Assembly: GCA_964556475.1 (NCBI GenBank)
Contig: CAZKVU010000003.1
Coordinates: 1-64,000, forward strand
DNA: 64,000 nucleotides
Direction: 5' to 3'
Source: CAZKVU01 sp964556475
Lineage (GTDB): Bacteria > Patescibacteriota > Microgenomatia > UBA1406 > HO2-37-13b
Shown here piece after piece: positions 45,027 through 53,850 of this stretch (the stretch's first letter is position 1; each line of letters begins with the position of its first letter). The notes beneath the pieces were generated by a model, which was not told the DNA's origin, did no database searches, and saw only the letters and a list, made by a program, of their open reading frames with translations. The position numbers were made by a program, and so were the translations under genes.

Positions 45027-45032
45027 TATTCC

Positions 45033-46217
45033 ATGGTTTCGTCGTTATTAAAAAGATCTGGTGGATTCTTTTTCGGGTTAACACTCAGCAGACTTATCAC
45101 AACGGGTGTATTCATCTTATTAGCCCGTCATTTTGCCCCTACAGTCTTCGGTCAGCTCATTCTATATGTAACACTGCTTTCAGTGGGAACATATTTTGCA
45201 GATCTTGGACTCAATCAATGGTATCAAAAAAATGTTGATTTATTAGGTGAAAAACAAGCTTTGCATAATATTATTTCAGCACGTACATATTCCTTAATCA
45301 TTACTTTAATCATATTTGGTCTTTTTTTTATATTCGTTCCAACATTTAATATTTTCATGTGCGGCCTTTTCCTGATAAATATTATCCCGGAAGCGTATGC
45401 TTCAATTGTTGACGGCTATTATCTTGCCGATAAAAAACCACTAAAAATTTCAATCAAAAATGGTGTTCGGGCGCTATTTTTACTCGCAGCGCTCTTTCTT
45501 GTGAAAGATCTCACGCATACGCAAGCCCTCCTCGCATTCTTTCTTGGCTCAATCGTATCGTGCCTATGGGTTTTTCCTTGGAGCATGGTGGATGGGTTTA
45601 AACTTGATTCAATTAAAAAATCAATAAGCGTTATAAAAGCATCGACGCCTTATGCATTTCTTATTATGACTTCATTTGCATATGCTCGAGGTGATCAAAT
45701 CATCATTCGCTACGTTCTTAGTGATGCGGCGCTGGGTTATTATGGCGCAGCATATCGATACCTGGAGTCAATTAGCTTGCTTCCGGCAGCATTATCACAG
45801 AATCTGTTCCCTATATCAGCTAAAAAAGAGGGGATACATAAAGCACAATTAGGACGAATCACCCTGATCATGACAATTCTCGGAGCTGTATGCGCCGCTG
45901 TACTCTATGGCGCTGCTCACTTTCTCATCATAGGTCTACTCGGACCACAGTATCAGCCAGCAATAATAGTAGTACAAATATTTTCACTCGTGGTACTATT
46001 GTTCTTTATTAATGCACCGCTCGCTACGATTGTTCAAAGTTCGCATATGGTAAAGAAATTTCTTCCGTATGGAATTGCAAATACTGCTCTGAACATTGTA
46101 TTAAACCTCCTTCTCGTGCCGACGCACGGAATTGTAGCTGCTGCATGTATCATGCTTCTAACCGAATTGACAGGGTTGCTCATTAATGTTGGTTTTGTCT
46201 ATCGACTCTATAAATAA
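45033..46217 (+). CDS. Polysaccharide flippase (Wzx/PST type)
   Basis: A 394-residue protein with about 12 spans. The N-terminal FGLTLSRLITTGVFILLARHFAPTVFGQLILYVTLLSVGTYFADLGLNQWYQK fits the polysaccharide biosynthesis flippase family, as does DQIIIRYVLSDAALGYYGAAYRYLESI in the middle. It would export a lipid-linked glycan. It is followed 2 bases later by the tandem GT2 gene, then the small membrane protein and a large membrane protein, forming one operon. Confidence 0.88.
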   Translation: MVSSLLKRSGGFFFGLTLSRLITTGVFILLARHFAPTVFGQLILYVTLLSVGTYFADLGLNQWYQKNVDLLGEKQALHNIISARTYSLIITLIIFGLFFIFVPTFNIFMCGLFLINIIPEAYASIVDGYYLADKKPLKISIKNGVRALFLLAALFLVKDLTHTQALLAFFLGSIVSCLWVFPWSMVDGFKLDSIKKSISVIKASTPYAFLIMTSFAYARGDQIIIRYVLSDAALGYYGAAYRYLESISLLPAALSQNLFPISAKKEGIHKAQLGRITLIMTILGAVCAAVLYGAAHFLIIGLLGPQYQPAIIVVQIFSLVVLLFFINAPLATIVQSSHMVKKFLPYGIANTALNIVLNLLLVPTHGIVAAACIMLLTELTGLLINVGFVYRLYK

Positions 46218-46219
46218 AT

Positions 46220-47764
46220 ATGATTGCTACGCTTGTTATTGTGCATTGGAATACTCCAAAAGAGTTACGTATATCTTTGGAAAATCTTGCTCATAACCCT
46301 GAATTTCACGTTGTTGTGATTGATAATAATTCAAACGCATCGCTCGATTGGATAAAAGAAGATTTTAATGTCGAATTTATTCGTAATACAGTTAATCGGG
46401 GATATGCATTTGCCTGCAATCAAGGTATCCAACACGCACAAGGGGAATGGGTATTCTTTATAAATCCCGATGTTAAGATAACGATTGAGTCAATTACTCA
46501 AATCATTGACTATGCCCGTGATCATAATTTAGATGCAGTTTCACCCGCTCAAGACAACTCAAACTATAAAAAACCTCTTCCATCACCTTTAACTCTGATA
46601 CAGGAATTTACGCCACTGGGAAAAATTATTCCCCAATGGTTTATGAAAGATATTATTGACCAATTTACTCTTTTTGGTGGCTGCCTTGGAGTCCGGAAGT
46701 GGATTATTGAAGATATTGGAGGATGGGATGAACGATTTTTTGTCTGGTTTGAAGACGCAGATTTAACCCAAAGACTTTATAAATCAGGATATAAAATCGG
46801 ATGGGCTCCTGCCGAGTTTGAACATAGTGGGGGAGCTTCATTTAATGCGATGAGCACTCAAGCTCGGAAGGATTTATTTTTTAACGAACTCGATGTGTAT
46901 GCTCAAAAGCACTTCGACACGCTTGGTAGGTTTATAACTCAACGTATTAAAAAGATGTATACAAAGCTACACATTTTGCCAGATCTGCAAAATGGAATAA
47001 GTATCACTGTGCCCAACATGAAAAAGGAATTGCTTGATGAATTTCTACGATCTAACTCTACAATGCTCGGAAATCTTGAGCATCTCATTATTGTCACAAG
47101 CGCAATCAAGTCGAAAGACATTTGGAATTATCGGAAGCACTATCCAGACATCCGCTTTATCCCAATCACAAAAAATAAAGGTTTTGCTCACACTACTAAT
47201 ATTGGAATGCACGTCAGTCCAACAGCGTGGGTTGGGACAATAAATGACGATGTTCTGTTATCAGACCATTGGATTGCACCTTTAATCAATGCTGCTCCAA
47301 ATGATGCAGGCTCGATTAATCCGATCATTTATGACAAAAATGATGTCGTTGAATCCGCTGGTATTCGAATTCAGCCAAAAGGCAAAGCAATTCCAATAAA
47401 AAAAATTCCTGAAAGTGAGTATTCACTGATAGATTCTTCAAATGCAGCAGCCGTTTTGTATAAAAATGAAGCATTACAGAGAACAGGCCTGTTTGACGAG
47501 TTATTTGGTTCATACCTTGAAGATATTGATTTGTCATTACGATTGAAACGAAAGGGATACCAGAATTATGCCTGTACAAATGCCCATATTAAGCATCTCG
47601 GGCAATCGACATCCACGGAAATCGGAAGAAAAAAACAATGGCTCGATTTCAAAAACTGGATTTTAGTTATATATAAAAATTGGCCTTTTGTATGGAAGGT
47701 TAAATATTTTCCAATTATTATTGTTGAGCGCTTGCGTAATATTTCTGGCATTATAAAATCATGA
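46220..47764 (+). CDS. Two-domain GT2 glycosyltransferase (tandem GT-A domains)
   Basis: A 514-residue protein containing two GT2 domains. The first (1-245) has IATLVIVHWNT, VVVIDNNSN, FINPDVKI (82-85) and the base region WFEDADLTQRL (178-179). The second (about 285-505) has NKGFAHTTNIGM, INDDVLLS (342-345) and YLEDIDLSLRL (434-435), but a weak start without the usual first beta-strand pattern. Such bifunctional enzymes can add two sugars or alternate linkages. Whether both sites work is not known. The stop overlaps the next start (ATGA). Confidence 0.85.
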   Translation: MIATLVIVHWNTPKELRISLENLAHNPEFHVVVIDNNSNASLDWIKEDFNVEFIRNTVNRGYAFACNQGIQHAQGEWVFFINPDVKITIESITQIIDYARDHNLDAVSPAQDNSNYKKPLPSPLTLIQEFTPLGKIIPQWFMKDIIDQFTLFGGCLGVRKWIIEDIGGWDERFFVWFEDADLTQRLYKSGYKIGWAPAEFEHSGGASFNAMSTQARKDLFFNELDVYAQKHFDTLGRFITQRIKKMYTKLHILPDLQNGISITVPNMKKELLDEFLRSNSTMLGNLEHLIIVTSAIKSKDIWNYRKHYPDIRFIPITKNKGFAHTTNIGMHVSPTAWVGTINDDVLLSDHWIAPLINAAPNDAGSINPIIYDKNDVVESAGIRIQPKGKAIPIKKIPESEYSLIDSSNAAAVLYKNEALQRTGLFDELFGSYLEDIDLSLRLKRKGYQNYACTNAHIKHLGQSTSTEIGRKKQWLDFKNWILVIYKNWPFVWKVKYFPIIIVERLRNISGIIKS

Positions 47765-48213
47765 AAATTCCATTTGTCGGACCCGATGTTGAACAGGCAG
47801 TTCAATATACTTTACGACTCACTGTGCTTCACAATCTAATACCTCTTGTATTAGGTTTAGCTTGTCTGGGCAGTCTAATCTTTCTGATAATAAAGCCTAG
47901 CAGACTTAGAGTAATTCTGCTAATTGGATTTAGCCTGTTACTACTGCATTTTGAATATCTTAAACATATTATGGAGCCTCTTGTCAATCAAACCACAGTA
48001 AGCCTTATTACCGTCGATCGAAATTACCGATTTGAATGGCTCATATTAAAAATGCTTACAAAGGGAATTCCTATTCTTCTTTTCTTGGGTGGGTTGAGTT
48101 GTTTCATCGGCCCTATAATCTTTATATACCTCAAACGAAAAAAGGGTTATAATTTTTTGAACAAGCTGCACAAGAATGATAAAAACCATCATCACATTCA
48201 TCCAGAAGAATAA
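47761..48213 (+). CDS. Small membrane protein coupled to a large membrane gene (third of three)
   Basis: A 150-residue protein with two strong spans near 22-43 and 48-62, and another near 98-122. The C-terminal tail is rich in Lys, Asn and His (KNDKNHHHIHPEE). It starts at an ATGA overlap with the tandem GT2 gene and overlaps the following 564-residue gene by 38 bases. I recognise no family. It holds the same genomic place as the small proteins at 34416 and 42196, though I see no clear sequence similarity among the three. Confidence 0.6.
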   Translation: MKIPFVGPDVEQAVQYTLRLTVLHNLIPLVLGLACLGSLIFLIIKPSRLRVILLIGFSLLLLHFEYLKHIMEPLVNQTTVSLITVDRNYRFEWLILKMLTKGIPILLFLGGLSCFIGPIIFIYLKRKKGYNFLNKLHKNDKNHHHIHPEE

Positions 48214-49870
48214 GGTATTATCGCTGATCGTATTCTTAGGATCAACATTATCGCTTTTGGTTATAATTCCGAGCGGTTCTCACTACTGCTACAGGGGCGC
48301 CTGTGGTATTTTCTTTTGGGGAGCACACGAGATGGATGCAGTATGGCACCTTGCTTTAATCAACAACGGATTCAAGCATATACCTTTTGTTGTTCCATCG
48401 TATTCAGGTGCATTATTGAGTGGATATAACGCATTCCTTGACCTTATCATCTATCTGCTAACAAAGACAGGAATTGAAGCTGACATATGGTATTTCAAAA
48501 TTATGCCAATTGTCTGGATTATTAGTCTAGTATTCCTTGTTTTCAAATTGACAAAAATACTCAAAAAGGACTATGTCTACACCTGTTTTCTCTTTTTTTT
48601 CATTTTTTTTGGTTCAACATTTATGTATTTTCTCGATGCATACCATGGTAAAGGTATCTTCGGGTTAGATAGTTTTGGGGGCGCATTAAATCTCACAAAT
48701 CTACAATATTCATTTTCACTTCTTGTTCTTCTTGCGTGTATGGTTGTAATCAGGAAAATGAAAGATTCACCACAAAAAGCACTATTGTTGATGCTCTTGA
48801 TGTTTCTTAATACTGCATTGAAATTCTATGCAGCGCTAATTACGGGTGTATTTATTTTTACATACTATTTTATCGAGGCAATAATTACAAAAAAATGGAA
48901 ATGGTTCATCATCACAACATTTTTTATTGGACTAGGAGCACTTCTGGCCATTGTACTTATGTACAATCCTCAGGATGCGTTCTCAGGTAAAGAATCTGTG
49001 CTCACATTCAGTCCACTTGCTCACTCGCGCGTTATTATTGAAAACCCATCAAAACTGTATTTACACGATATGGTCTTAGCTCGATATACACTTCTAGAAC
49101 ATGGAATAGGACCACGTCTTATTGCAATCGAAACGTTTTCGATCATCATGTATCTTCTGTTTAATTTTGGCACTCGAATTGTTGGAGTATTTATGATCAT
49201 TCAAAAAGTTATCAAAAGAGATATGGATGCGATGGACATCGGATTACTTGCTAGTATTACTGCAGGTATTATCATGGTTCTTTTATTTGTCCAGAGAGGG
49301 CAGTGGTGGAATACAGTTCAATTTTTCTACTATTCGTTATTTCTTATGAGTTTTTTCTCAGCTGACTTTATGAGTGCATTGCTTAGGAAAAAAACAGCGC
49401 TTTCACTTATTGTAGCTGGCACTATCATAATCTTGACCATGCCATTTAACATCGGGGTTGCCCGAACATTCAGTTCGCTGTCTGGAGCCGCTTCTTACAT
49501 ATCTGATGCCGAGCTTAAGGCTCTCAATTTTTTACGTAAACAGCCTGAAGGTATTGTTGTATCAACAAAACCTCCACGCGCAAAACCAGAAGACTTCTCT
49601 CGCAACTATCAAAAAGATGGACCATATGTATCCGCATATACACATAAAATCGCATACATCGAATCCGAAGTTATGCTCCAACTTCTCAGTGTTGACTTCC
49701 AAGATCGAAAAAAGAAAGTCCTTGCTATGGATCCATCAATATATAAAGATGTTGACTATGTATATGTACATAATGAAGTTGGACTCCCTGAGATTCGGCC
49801 TGAACTTGAAGAAATATTTCATAATCAGGAAATCACACTCTATAAAGTACACCATGAGCTGATACAATAA
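48176..49870 (+). CDS. Multi-span membrane protein, probable GT-C-type glycosyltransferase
   Basis: A 564-residue protein with about eleven spans and a soluble C-terminal part of about 120 residues. The first outer loop reads FFWGAHEMDAVWHLALINNG, where acidic residues (Glu52, Asp54) stand where GT-C catalytic acids are expected, though not as a DE pair. A later loop has LDAYHGKGIFGLDSFGG. Its C-terminal segment resembles those of the other GT-C proteins here. It is the last gene of the flippase-GT2 operon, just before a Nudix gene. Confidence 0.62.
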   Translation: MIKTIITFIQKNKVLSLIVFLGSTLSLLVIIPSGSHYCYRGACGIFFWGAHEMDAVWHLALINNGFKHIPFVVPSYSGALLSGYNAFLDLIIYLLTKTGIEADIWYFKIMPIVWIISLVFLVFKLTKILKKDYVYTCFLFFFIFFGSTFMYFLDAYHGKGIFGLDSFGGALNLTNLQYSFSLLVLLACMVVIRKMKDSPQKALLLMLLMFLNTALKFYAALITGVFIFTYYFIEAIITKKWKWFIITTFFIGLGALLAIVLMYNPQDAFSGKESVLTFSPLAHSRVIIENPSKLYLHDMVLARYTLLEHGIGPRLIAIETFSIIMYLLFNFGTRIVGVFMIIQKVIKRDMDAMDIGLLASITAGIIMVLLFVQRGQWWNTVQFFYYSLFLMSFFSADFMSALLRKKTALSLIVAGTIIILTMPFNIGVARTFSSLSGAASYISDAELKALNFLRKQPEGIVVSTKPPRAKPEDFSRNYQKDGPYVSAYTHKIAYIESEVMLQLLSVDFQDRKKKVLAMDPSIYKDVDYVYVHNEVGLPEIRPELEEIFHNQEITLYKVHHELIQ

Positions 49871-49874
49871 CCAT

Positions 49875-50321
49875 ATGCCAAAACCAACTGATCCGTCACA
49901 GCACGAATATATGTTTTCCGATGATATGAAATTCTTGCAGAAGGTTGTTGTATTCCATCCTGAGAATAATAAGTCATTTTTAGTTTTAAAGCGAGCTATG
50001 CACCACAAATACAGACCTGGCGATTGGGATTTACCCGGAGGAAATGTTATATTCGGTGAAGATGCTCTTGAATCACTCAAAAGGGAAGTCCTTGAAGAAT
50101 CCGGCCTCACAATCCATAATCTAAAACCGTTAACTGTATATACAAATCCATCGTTTGAAGAACGGATCTATCTTCTTGTTATCAACTACACAGCAATCGC
50201 AAATGGTATTGAAGTCAAACTGAGCGATGAACACACAGAATATAAGTGGGTGAATATTGAAGAGTTTAAGACCATGACTCAGGCTGCGTTTCTTCAGGAA
50301 TTAGTATCGGCGTTAGGGTAA
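49875..50321 (+). CDS. Nudix hydrolase
   Basis: A 148-residue protein with a full Nudix box at about 55-78 (GGNVIFGEDALESLKREVLEESGL), meeting GX5EX7REUXEEXGU. Nudix enzymes cleave nucleoside diphosphates linked to another group, such as nucleotide sugars or damaged nucleotides. The substrate is unknown; position next to the glycan region suggests a nucleotide-sugar role. It starts 4 bases after the membrane gene and ends head-on with galE with no gap. Confidence 0.92.
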   Translation: MPKPTDPSQHEYMFSDDMKFLQKVVVFHPENNKSFLVLKRAMHHKYRPGDWDLPGGNVIFGEDALESLKREVLEESGLTIHNLKPLTVYTNPSFEERIYLLVINYTAIANGIEVKLSDEHTEYKWVNIEEFKTMTQAAFLQELVSALG

Positions 50322-51332
50322 TCACTCATCCCACCCATGCGGGTGTTTTGTATACCAAGTCACAAGCGACTGAACACTTTGCTCAAGCGACCTGTTTGGC
50401 TGCCATCCTAATATTCGCGTAATTTTTTCATTAGAAGCAATCGCTTTGCTAACATCTGAGGTTCGTCGTTCTCCTTCCTTCTTCTCAATATTTTTGCCTG
50501 TTATTTCTTCAACTGTTTTGATAATTTCAAATACTGAATTTCCATGTCCAGTCCCTAAGTTAAAGACTTCGGAATTTCCTCCTGATTCTAAATAATTAAC
50601 TGCTTTTAAATGAGCTTCATTTAAGTCAACGACATTAACATAATCGCGAATTGGACTCCCATCTGGTGTATCAACATGCGTATAGTTCAGGAAAAACGGA
50701 GCAATTCCCAATACGCCCCTTACGGCATTCTGCATTAAATGATATGATGGATTCTTGGAATCTCCTAATTCGCCATCATCTGTTGCTCCGCAAACATTAA
50801 AATACCGTAGAAAAACATATTTCATCTCAAAAGTCTTTGCATAAGCCTGAATGATCCGCTCACACATGTATTTTGAATCGCCATAGGGGTGAATCGGATT
50901 CAACGGATGAGTTTCATCAAGTGTATCTGATTGTGGTTCACCATATACTGCACACGTTGAGGAAAAAACAATTCTGGGAATATGATGGTGTGACATCGCA
51001 TCAAGAAGCGATACACATGTCTGGATACTATTGCCGTAATATAGCTCAGGATTTTTCTCAGATTCACCTACATTACAAAAGGCAGCATAATGAATGACTG
51101 TAGAAATACCGGGTTCCTTTTGTAAAATCGATTCAATATCAGTTCGTATATCAGCTTCGTAATAATGCAGCTTATCAGCACTAAACTTCTGTTGTAAGTA
51201 TGTCATGGGGCCACGAAAACCGCGAATAAGGCTATCTACAGCAACAACCTCATATCCGTTACTAAGAAATAGGTCGGTAGCAACTGAGCCAATATAACCA
51301 CCAGCACCCGTTATAAGAATTTTCTGTGACAT
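50322..51332 (-). CDS. galE: UDP-glucose 4-epimerase
   Basis: A 336-residue extended short-chain dehydrogenase. It has LITGAGGYIGSVATDLFLSNGYEVVAVDSL, the FSSTCAVYG serine region (124-125) and the YGDSKYMCER pair (Tyr150, Lys154). HYAAFCNVGESEKNP and FNVCGATDDGELG agree with GalE rather than dehydratases, and a C-terminal RRTSDVSKAIASNEK is typical. It interconverts UDP-glucose and UDP-galactose, feeding the glycan genes. The cysteine in HYAAFCNVG replaces a more usual residue. Confidence 0.9.
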   Translation of the reverse strand: MSQKILITGAGGYIGSVATDLFLSNGYEVVAVDSLIRGFRGPMTYLQQKFSADKLHYYEADIRTDIESILQKEPGISTVIHYAAFCNVGESEKNPELYYGNSIQTCVSLLDAMSHHHIPRIVFSSTCAVYGEPQSDTLDETHPLNPIHPYGDSKYMCERIIQAYAKTFEMKYVFLRYFNVCGATDDGELGDSKNPSYHLMQNAVRGVLGIAPFFLNYTHVDTPDGSPIRDYVNVVDLNEAHLKAVNYLESGGNSEVFNLGTGHGNSVFEIIKTVEEITGKNIEKKEGERRTSDVSKAIASNEKITRILGWQPNRSLEQSVQSLVTWYTKHPHGWDE

Positions 51333-51338
51333 ACGCTC

Positions 51339-51344
51339 AGTATA
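51339..51344 (-). promoter_or_regulatory. -10 element of galE
   Basis: TATACT on the reverse strand, 6 bases before the ATG at 51332. Confidence 0.55.
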
Positions 51345-51358
51345 CTATAACTTTTTTA

Positions 51359-51778
51359 TCACTTTTGCATGTTATCAGCAGCATCTGCCATCATTTTGGT
51401 CCACACAAGTCGGTCAAGTTGTGCAATTTCCTCGAGCGAAAACCAATTATATTCTGATGCCTCATCATTAATAACTATCGGGTCATCGGAATTAACTAAT
51501 TCGCATAAATATGTTATAAAAATGCCTTGCCATCCTTTTCGAACTGATGAAAATATTTTGGGAACCAAACCGAGAATGCGAACATCAACACCAATTTCTT
51601 CCTTCATTTCACGGAATAGACACTCCTCAATATCCTCGCCGAATTCCAAACCACCGCCGGGGAATTGCCACTTCCCATTAAACTGACGATCTTCCGGCTC
51701 AGATTCCTGACGTTTTGTCAGAAGATATTTATTTCCTTTTTTGACAATGCCGATAACAACCGGCTGTATGTAATGCAT
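51359..51778 (-). CDS. Nudix hydrolase
   Basis: A 139-residue protein with the Nudix box at about 41-64 (GGGLEFGEDIEECLFREMKEEIGV). The GKWQFPGGGLEFGE start resembles MutT/NudG-like dNTP or nucleotide-sugar hydrolases. It lies 26 bases upstream of galE on the same strand but each has its own -10. It shares only the box with the other Nudix protein at 49875. Confidence 0.92.
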   Translation of the reverse strand: MHYIQPVVIGIVKKGNKYLLTKRQESEPEDRQFNGKWQFPGGGLEFGEDIEECLFREMKEEIGVDVRILGLVPKIFSSVRKGWQGIFITYLCELVNSDDPIVINDEASEYNWFSLEEIAQLDRLVWTKMMADAADNMQK

Positions 51779-51784
51779 GGTGCT

Positions 51785-51790
51785 ATTATA
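51785..51790 (-). promoter_or_regulatory. -10 element of the leftward Nudix gene
   Basis: TATAAT on the reverse strand, 6 bases before the ATG at 51778. Confidence 0.6.
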
Positions 51791-51811
51791 CTAAATAGAG
51801 CCTTCGTATGA

Positions 51812-51817
51812 TATAAT
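51812..51817 (+). promoter_or_regulatory. -10 element of def
   Basis: TATAAT, 14 bases before the ATG at 51832, giving a predicted leader of about 8 bases. It is one of the few exceptions to the 6-9 base rule in this window. Confidence 0.5.
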
Positions 51818-51831
51818 CTGAGTATACGCCA

Positions 51832-52386
51832 ATGCCGAAAAAACAACAACACATCTTACAAATAGGCGATCCTGTCCTAAGGGAAAAAGCGGTTGATGTT
51901 AAACCTCACCTCATTCAATCAGCTCGAATTCAAGCATTCATTGCAAAAATGATCAATACGCTTCATGCGAATGAAGGTGTCGGATTAGCAGCACCCCAAA
52001 TCGGAAAATTATTAAGAATTATTATTGTCGATAATAGTGGAGGAAAATCACGTCGAAAAAAAAATTCAGAATATTTTGCCAGACATATTTTAATCAACCC
52101 TCGTATTACCCAAACTTCAAAAAAAATTGAAGCTGACTGGGAAGGGTGCTTATCGATTGATAATGGAGATCTCCTTGGAATGGTCCCACGATATACTCAA
52201 GTAACAGTAACGGCTCTTGATGAAAAAGGTAAGGAAATAACAATACAAGCCACAGAATTCCAGGCACGGGTGCTGCAACATGAAATTGATCACTTAGATG
52301 GCATCTTATTTTTTGATCGAATGAGAAAGCAAGACATGAAAACGCTGACGACTCGATATTATTGGGATAAGTATTACAATAAATAA
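51832..52386 (+). CDS. def: Peptide deformylase
   Basis: A 184-residue metalloenzyme with all three motifs: EGVGLAAPQIG (48-58), EGCLSI (Cys106) and QHEIDHLDG (His150, Glu151, His154). It removes the formyl group from new proteins. A lysine-rich insert (KSRRKKNSEYFARH, near 72-85) lies between motifs 1 and 2. It is followed 45 bases later by the tRNA-binding protein and then miaA, a translation-related run. Confidence 0.96.
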   Translation: MPKKQQHILQIGDPVLREKAVDVKPHLIQSARIQAFIAKMINTLHANEGVGLAAPQIGKLLRIIIVDNSGGKSRRKKNSEYFARHILINPRITQTSKKIEADWEGCLSIDNGDLLGMVPRYTQVTVTALDEKGKEITIQATEFQARVLQHEIDHLDGILFFDRMRKQDMKTLTTRYYWDKYYNK

Positions 52387-52431
52387 GATTCAATCGTAAT
52401 AAAAACTTAATACATTCATACATAAATATTT

Positions 52432-52770
52432 ATGAAAAAGGATTCAATAACGTACGACGACTTTACCAAGCTTGATTTTCGCATTGGTGAGGTGATTTCT
52501 GTTGAACCGGTTGAAAAGTCGGAAAAATTACTCGCATTGACAGTTGATTTAGGTGAGGATTATGGAAAACGAGAAATATTAGCTGGTGTCGCACAGTTCT
52601 ACGCCCCAGATGAACTCGTCGGAAAAAAAATGATTTTTCTTGCAAATCTCGAATACAGAAAGATGATGGGTCGAGAATCACAAGGCATGATGATAGCAAC
52701 AGATTCAAATAACAGACCGATTTTAATTGAGGTCGATCAGATTGTTGATAATGGATCATTCTTAAGATAA
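52432..52770 (+). CDS. Stand-alone tRNA-binding domain protein (MetG C-terminal/CsaA-like)
   Basis: A 112-residue OB-fold protein. The pattern DFTKLDFRIGEVISVEPVEKSEKLLALTVDLG with LAGVAQFYAPDELVGKKMIFLANLEYRKMMGRESQGMMIAT matches the C-terminal dimerisation domain of methionyl-tRNA synthetase and the related Trbp/EMAPII fold. As a separate gene it could be a beta subunit for a short MetRS or a general tRNA-binding factor. It lies 11 bases before miaA. Confidence 0.9.
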   Translation: MKKDSITYDDFTKLDFRIGEVISVEPVEKSEKLLALTVDLGEDYGKREILAGVAQFYAPDELVGKKMIFLANLEYRKMMGRESQGMMIATDSNNRPILIEVDQIVDNGSFLR

Positions 52771-52781
52771 TCCTGATTTCC

Positions 52782-53702
52782 ATGCGCACTATTCATGTCA
52801 TTACAGGTCAAACTGCGAGTGGAAAGACTTCGCACGTCCTTCGTTTAGCTCAAGAAAATAATGGTGAACTCATCAGTGCAGACTCACGTCAGATCTACAA
52901 CAAGCTTGATATTATTACTGGTAAAGATGTTCTACATGATACTTTTATTAAGATCGATTCTCTGCAACTTGATAGAGATAGAAAGGCTGATATTGGATAT
53001 TACGAAATCAAGGGTATTAAAATATGGGGTTTAGATCTTGTAGATCCTAAGGTTCCATTCTCGTCGCATGACTTTACTCTTGTATGTGAGCATCTTATTT
53101 CTCGACAAATACCTGCCGATAAAAAAGCTTACCTTGTCGGTGGGAGCTGGTTATATATTAAACATCTTATTTATGGATTTGACACAACCGCATCGCCTCA
53201 ATGGGAATTGCGAGAAAAACTAGCAGAGTACACAATAGAGCAGTTGCAAAACAAGCTCATAAAAATCGACAAAAACGCTTTTGAAAAATTAAATGACTCT
53301 GATCGCTATAATCCTCATCGATTAATCAGAAAAATTGAGATAGCAACTTCCAAAAAAAATAGCGACCCAGGTGTAAGCACCGTGCCAAAAGTGAAAATAG
53401 CATCATTAACCGGGCTCAAATTTGCTCAAACAGAAAAAATGCAGGAAGTTATTAAACAAAGGGTTCATGAACGACTAGCACAAGGCGCCATTCAGGAAGT
53501 TAAAAGTTTGCTTGATAAGGGTTATTCAAAAAATGATCCAGGACTGAGAACGATAGGATATCAGCACATTATGAGTTTTTTATCGGGAGAAATAACACAA
53601 GATCAAGCTGTGGAGCAATGGATTCGTGCAGAAGTACACTATGCAAAACGCCAATATACGTTTATGAAAAAGGATGCGAATATTACATGGATTGAACGAT
53701 GA
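52782..53702 (+). CDS. miaA: tRNA dimethylallyltransferase
   Basis: A 306-residue protein. The P-loop is ITGQTASGKTS (glutamine where proline is usual), followed by LISADSRQIYNKLDIITGKD and the YLVGGSWLYIKHLIYG acceptor region. The C-terminal part has GYSKNDPGLRTIGYQHIMSFLSGE and AKRQYTFMKKD (compare AKRQxTWFR). It adds an isopentenyl group to A37 of tRNAs reading UNN codons. It ends with TGA, 41 bases before an assembly gap. Confidence 0.94.
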   Translation: MRTIHVITGQTASGKTSHVLRLAQENNGELISADSRQIYNKLDIITGKDVLHDTFIKIDSLQLDRDRKADIGYYEIKGIKIWGLDLVDPKVPFSSHDFTLVCEHLISRQIPADKKAYLVGGSWLYIKHLIYGFDTTASPQWELREKLAEYTIEQLQNKLIKIDKNAFEKLNDSDRYNPHRLIRKIEIATSKKNSDPGVSTVPKVKIASLTGLKFAQTEKMQEVIKQRVHERLAQGAIQEVKSLLDKGYSKNDPGLRTIGYQHIMSFLSGEITQDQAVEQWIRAEVHYAKRQYTFMKKDANITWIER

Positions 53703-53735
53703 TTTCTGAGGATTATAATTTTGAACTCAAAATGA

Positions 53736-53741
53736 TATAAT
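53736..53741 (+). promoter_or_regulatory. -10 element cut off by the assembly gap, probably for mscL
   Basis: TATAAT two bases before the N run. The next gene starts 7 bases after the run. If the gap is really empty, the spacer to the mscL ATG would be 9 bases, in line with other genes here. Confidence 0.4.
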
Positions 53742-53743
53742 AT

Positions 53744-53843
53744 NNNNNNNNNNNNNNNNNNNNNNNNNNNNNNNNNNNNNNNNNNNNNNNNNNNNNNNNN
53801 NNNNNNNNNNNNNNNNNNNNNNNNNNNNNNNNNNNNNNNNNNN
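53744..53843. other. Assembly gap (100 N)
   Basis: Exactly 100 N, the standard filler for a gap of unknown size. The flanks are not duplicates of each other. A promoter ends just to the left and mscL starts 7 bases to the right, so little sequence may be missing. Confidence 0.95.
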
Positions 53844-53850
53844 AATAACT

